Source of the DNA: Bacteroidales bacterium UBA3844
GTDB lineage: Bacteria; Bacteroidota; Bacteroidia; Bacteroidales; Paludibacteraceae
Direction: 5' to 3'
DNA: 8,004 nucleotides
Assembly (NCBI GenBank): GCA_002392915.1
Contig: DGHQ01000014.1
Coordinates: 1-8,004 of the forward strand
Of the stretch, positions 5,252-8,004 are shown in pieces. Made by a program: the position numbers and the translations under genes. A model generated the notes under the pieces. It saw nothing but the letters and a program-made list of their open reading frames with translations, searched no databases and was not told the origin of the DNA. Positions within the stretch are counted from its first letter, which is position 1. Each line of letters starts with the position of its first letter.

Positions 5252-8004
5252 TTATTTAATTTTTTTTGCTGTTCCATTCATAATATTTTGAACTTCATCA
5301 AACGTTGGCAAATGTGTATTTTTTTCATCAACAAAATCATGGGTGCGTCCTTGAGGATCTACATTTCGTCTAAACGGATGTGTATGTGTTGTTCCATGAT
5401 TAACACCTTTTTCTTTATTATAATGAGGTTTTGTTTGCAATACATCTGTTCGATCTCCATTAGGCTGTCTGTAAGAACCTTTTGGCGTTGCCTTAGGATC
5501 AATAATTTTTCCGTCAGTATCAACAATAAAATCTACTTCTTGTTTCTTTGCCGCCTTAGTTGTTCCTTTAGTTGTTTGCTTTAATGCCGATTCTGAAGAT
5601 TCCTTGACAGTAGTCTCAGCTGCTGATTTCACTGTAGTCTCAACTGCTGACTTTGTTGCGTTTTTAGCAGAAGATTTGAATATATACTTAAATCCATTCT
5701 TTATAGCGCCTTTGACTAAGGAGCCCGAACCCATAGTAAAGATATCAACACCTAAGAAAACAATACCAGAAGCAACCAATAAACCATTTCCTTCACTAAA
5801 TCCTTGATAAACATCACGACCACTACCAACTACAGGTACAAAATCAACAAGATCGTTTCCATCTGGATCCTTCAATCTTACAGGATTTCCCAAGCAGTAC
5901 GCATATGGAGAGATTCCCATATACTTCTCCCACATCGGATCCACACTCAACCACATTGCCCCCGTAGGATCCAGATATCTCGCACCGTAATAGTACAATC
6001 CTGTCTCATTATCCAACTCCTTAGCATTGAACAAGAAATTAGTAGAGAAAGAATTGTTTCTTTCTTCTACAAATACCTCACCATAAGGGATGTATTCGAT
6101 GTGCTGGGCGATGTTGCCATCTGCATCTGTCACGTAGGAAGTTGAGCCAAGATGATCTGGATGATAGAAGAAGATAAGCTTTTCTTCCTCCTCGGAATCC
6201 ATTGTAGGCTCGTATTCCTCGTCGTCCTTCTTGCCGTTGCCATCACTATAATCGATGTGTAGGGCTTCAAATCTGGCTTTTATAGTTCCAGACTGCTTGT
6301 CGTCATACTTCTTGCCTCCTGCCTGCTCCACTCTTCTTGGATCAGCTCCGAAGCCGTCTATATTGCCAAGTTTGGATGCGATTCTTTGATTTGCCGCATA
6401 GATATGCTTTGTGTAAGCTCCACCATTCGACACTACGAAGTATGGGCTGACGTATGCAGTGAATTTGCAAATATTGGCGTTTCCACCGACTTTTTTGCCG
6501 TTCACATGCACCATCTCGCTCTCGCTCGTCAGCTTCACTGTGCGCTCGCCAGCGGCATCATAGAAGTAGCATGACACGCTTCCGTTGTTGTTGACGGCAA
6601 GTAGGCGGTTCTCCTCATCCCATAGGAAGGATTTCAACACGTCTTTCTCTTCTGTCGCCTCCTGCTCTCCTTCTGGATTTTCCTCCTCATTCTTTGCCAC
6701 AGACACTGAGACCATGTTTCCATTGTCATCAAACTCATAATCCTGAGTGTGGAGATTCTTTAGCAACTCCTGTTCTGGATCAAAATTGTCATTTGGATCC
6801 ATATTTGTTCTATCCACATTATACTGCTTCGTCTCCACCGATGCGAGCTGCATTGGGTTGTCGTTGCTGTAGTTGTAATTGAACTCATGGCCTGCTGAAA
6901 GTGTGCCAGCAAACTGCAAGTTTGTCTGACTCATTGTCAGCTTCTTGCTCGTGATGTTGTAGAGGTTGTCGTAACCCATCACAAGATGATAATTGGCTGT
7001 CTTGCTGCCATCAAACGAGTTGAAGTCGCCTGTCGCTGTTTTCAGTCTGTGCCAGTCGTCATACGTATATGTATGGCTCGTCGTTCCGCCGATTTCCGCA
7101 TTCAACGCCTTTTCTTTGTCTATGGCATTAACCACACTCAAAATGTTGTTCACTTTGTCGTATGTATACGTGTTGTTCAAGAAAACTTTTTCTTCCTTGT
7201 TGGCAACCGTCATGTTCTTCAATCGGCGTAATCCGTCCTCATACTTATACGTTGTCTCTGTGCCGTTTCCATATCTGATGAAAGATCGCTGCTCGTACTC
7301 ATCATATCTGATTTCGTCGATATACGTGCAAATATAATTCTTTTGGCCCAAAATCTTCTTCAACTGACCTCCTAAATTATAATAATACTTGATTTTTTCG
7401 CCGTCAGGATAGATCATCTCCTGGATTCGGTTCCATGAATCGTATTTCCATTCGGTCGTGTATGTCGCCACGTCTACACCTGGAATTATGATGGTTCTGC
7501 GGATCTTCTCCACCTCTCCCATCTTGCCGTAGAAGTATTCCTGAGCTCCGCTTCCGTCCTCCACCAAAGCCAATCTTCCGACGCGGTTATGCTTGGCATC
7601 CACACCTCCGTAAGTGTATTTCACATTGTTCTTCCACTTGTCGTTGCCGTATATCTGCTCCACCAAGCGGTTGTACTCATACTTGTATGTCACCACGTCG
7701 CCCTTGCCTGTCGTCTTCGTCAAGACGTTGCCAAGATTGTCGTATGTGAACGTAGTCGTTCCTGCAGAAGGATTGGCAACCGACAATTTGCGGCCTGCCA
7801 TATCGTACTCGTATTTTGTCTCTGCTCCAGCAGGGTCTGTGACTTTAAGAAGTTGGCCTATTCCGTCGAAATCAAATTCCGTCGTCGCTGGATCTCCTCC
7901 GTTCTCATGTTTTTTCACCGTCTTCAAAGTATGCTCAGTTCCGTCTGTATACGCATCCGCAACCATACCCTCCGCATCTGTGACTGTCGTCTTCAATTTG
8001 TCAT
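5252..8004 (-). CDS. RHS repeat polymorphic toxin, 5'-partial, with His-rich (Ntox24-like) C-terminal tip
   Basis: The frame is still open at 8004 (codons for D-K precede the TTG-read residue used here as number 1), so the N-terminal shell and any secretion domain lie outside the window. YD-type repeats fill residues 40-480, for example KYEYDMAGR, TYDNLGN, KYDSWNR, TYTYDDWHRLK and LWDEENRLLAV. The RHS-associated core follows (YHPDHLGSTSYVTDADG near 611-627, GARYLDPTG 671-679, SPYAYCLGNPV 696-706, closing DPDG 710-713). RHS shells of this kind encapsulate a variable C-terminal toxin, often released by self-cleavage near the DPxG motifs. Residues 714-775 form a glycine-rich, partly hydrophobic pretoxin-like linker; 779-813 is a Lys/Thr/Ala helical stretch; 820-914 is the tip. 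The tip motif SYRQPNGDRTDVLQ, then HGTTHTHPF and THLPTFDEV, resembles polymorphic toxin type 24, a predicted RNase. That tip assignment is from memory and moderate; the RHS assignment is secure. Confidence 0.93.
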   Translation of the reverse strand, partial: DKLKTTVTDAEGMVADAYTDGTEHTLKTVKKHENGGDPATTEFDFDGIGQLLKVTDPAGAETKYEYDMAGRKLSVANPSAGTTTFTYDNLGNVLTKTTGKGDVVTYKYEYNRLVEQIYGNDKWKNNVKYTYGGVDAKHNRVGRLALVEDGSGAQEYFYGKMGEVEKIRRTIIIPGVDVATYTTEWKYDSWNRIQEMIYPDGEKIKYYYNLGGQLKKILGQKNYICTYIDEIRYDEYEQRSFIRYGNGTETTYKYEDGLRRLKNMTVANKEEKVFLNNTYTYDKVNNILSVVNAIDKEKALNAEIGGTTSHTYTYDDWHRLKTATGDFNSFDGSKTANYHLVMGYDNLYNITSKKLTMSQTNLQFAGTLSAGHEFNYNYSNDNPMQLASVETKQYNVDRTNMDPNDNFDPEQELLKNLHTQDYEFDDNGNMVSVSVAKNEEENPEGEQEATEEKDVLKSFLWDEENRLLAVNNNGSVSCYFYDAAGERTVKLTSESEMVHVNGKKVGGNANICKFTAYVSPYFVVSNGGAYTKHIYAANQRIASKLGNIDGFGADPRRVEQAGGKKYDDKQSGTIKARFEALHIDYSDGNGKKDDEEYEPTMDSEEEEKLIFFYHPDHLGSTSYVTDADGNIAQHIEYIPYGEVFVEERNNSFSTNFLFNAKELDNETGLYYYGARYLDPTGAMWLSVDPMWEKYMGISPYAYCLGNPVRLKDPDGNDLVDFVPVVGSGRDVYQGFSEGNGLLVASGIVFLGVDIFTMGSGSLVKGAIKNGFKYIFKSSAKNATKSAVETTVKSAAETTVKESSESALKQTTKGTTKAAKKQEVDFIVDTDGKIIDPKATPKGSYRQPNGDRTDVLQTKPHYNKEKGVNHGTTHTHPFRRNVDPQGRTHDFVDEKNTHLPTFDEVQNIMNGTAKKIK
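5255..5857 (-). other. Variable C-terminal tip of the main RHS protein (pretoxin linker plus toxin domain)
   Basis: This stretch follows the DPDG that ends the conserved core and has no counterpart in the orphan cassettes. It is visibly more AT-rich than the core. The first third encodes a hydrophobic segment (about residues 737-758, NGLLVASGIVFLGVDIFTMG) that could be a pretoxin or translocation helix. The last ~95 residues are compact and rich in charged residues and His (H858, H867, H871, H873, H886, H895). The order R-T-D-V-L-Q then T-H-T-H fits a small metal-independent or His-catalysed RNase, but the catalytic residues cannot be fixed from sequence alone. A nuclease acting in the target cytoplasm would agree with the immunity protein lacking a signal peptide. 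Confidence 0.7.
5606..5653 (-). repeat. Two 24-bp tandem repeats coding K-S-A-V/A-E-T-T-V in the toxin linker
   Basis: Two adjacent 8-residue units, KSAVETTV and KSAAETTV (residues 782-797), are encoded by near-identical 24-bp units. They lie in a low-complexity, probably helical, linker between the hydrophobic pretoxin segment and the toxin domain. Slippage here would change linker length in steps of eight residues without breaking frame. Confidence 0.75.

Noticed and set aside
6386..6574. Plus-strand frames recurring at 528-716, 6386-6574, 3177-3446 and 5804-6145
   Set aside because: They recur only because the RHS core is repeated; each is an antisense shadow of a well-supported RHS frame.

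Overview
The window is a piece of an RHS/YD-repeat polymorphic-toxin locus, with every supported gene on the minus strand, so the biological order runs from position 8004 down to 1. The Sec signal peptide style, near-absence of Shine-Dalgarno sequences, RHS core style and AT-rich accessory tips suggest a gut- or rumen-type member of the Bacteroidota (Bacteroidales, Prevotella/Bacteroides-like). That assignment is inference; no ribosomal or housekeeping marker is present.

Layout in transcription order. (1) 8004-5252: the C-terminal ~917 residues of a large RHS protein whose N-terminus lies outside the window. It has YD repeats, a conserved RHS-associated core ending in DPDG, a helical/hydrophobic linker and a small His-rich toxin tip that resembles the predicted RNase family Ntox24 (polymorphic toxin type 24). 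(2) 5250-4870: a 126-residue cytosolic protein starting one base after the toxin stop, the presumed immunity protein. (3) 4757-4319: a hairpin-rich non-coding repeat. (4) 4514/4295-2382: an orphan RHS cassette that lacks the N-terminal RHS shell. It carries the last ~395 residues of the core plus a new 243-residue tip with an apparent Cys-His-His NlpC/P60-like active-site pattern. (5) 2365-1265: a 366-residue protein with a Sec signal peptide, 16 bases behind the orphan, presumed to be its periplasmic immunity partner. (6) 1169-781: a second copy of the repeat. (7) 776-1: a second orphan RHS core, with a shorter 5' extent and no in-frame start, running off the left edge just where its own tip begins.

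The genes appear to work as one full-length effector followed by an array of displaced or stored C-terminal cassettes. Each cassette pairs a stretch of RHS core, long enough for homologous recombination with the intact gene, with a tip and its immunity gene, and the units are separated by a ~390-440 bp repeat. The two complete tips seem aimed at different compartments: a nuclease-like tip with a cytosolic immunity protein, and a peptidase-like tip with an exported one.

Points of interest: the repeat has the same left edge in both copies although the RHS homology begins at different places; the repeat encodes an open frame that fuses in frame to the middle cassette but out of frame to the left one; and the left core is a mosaic of the other two. 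No tRNA, rRNA, CRISPR array, transposase or integrase is visible.
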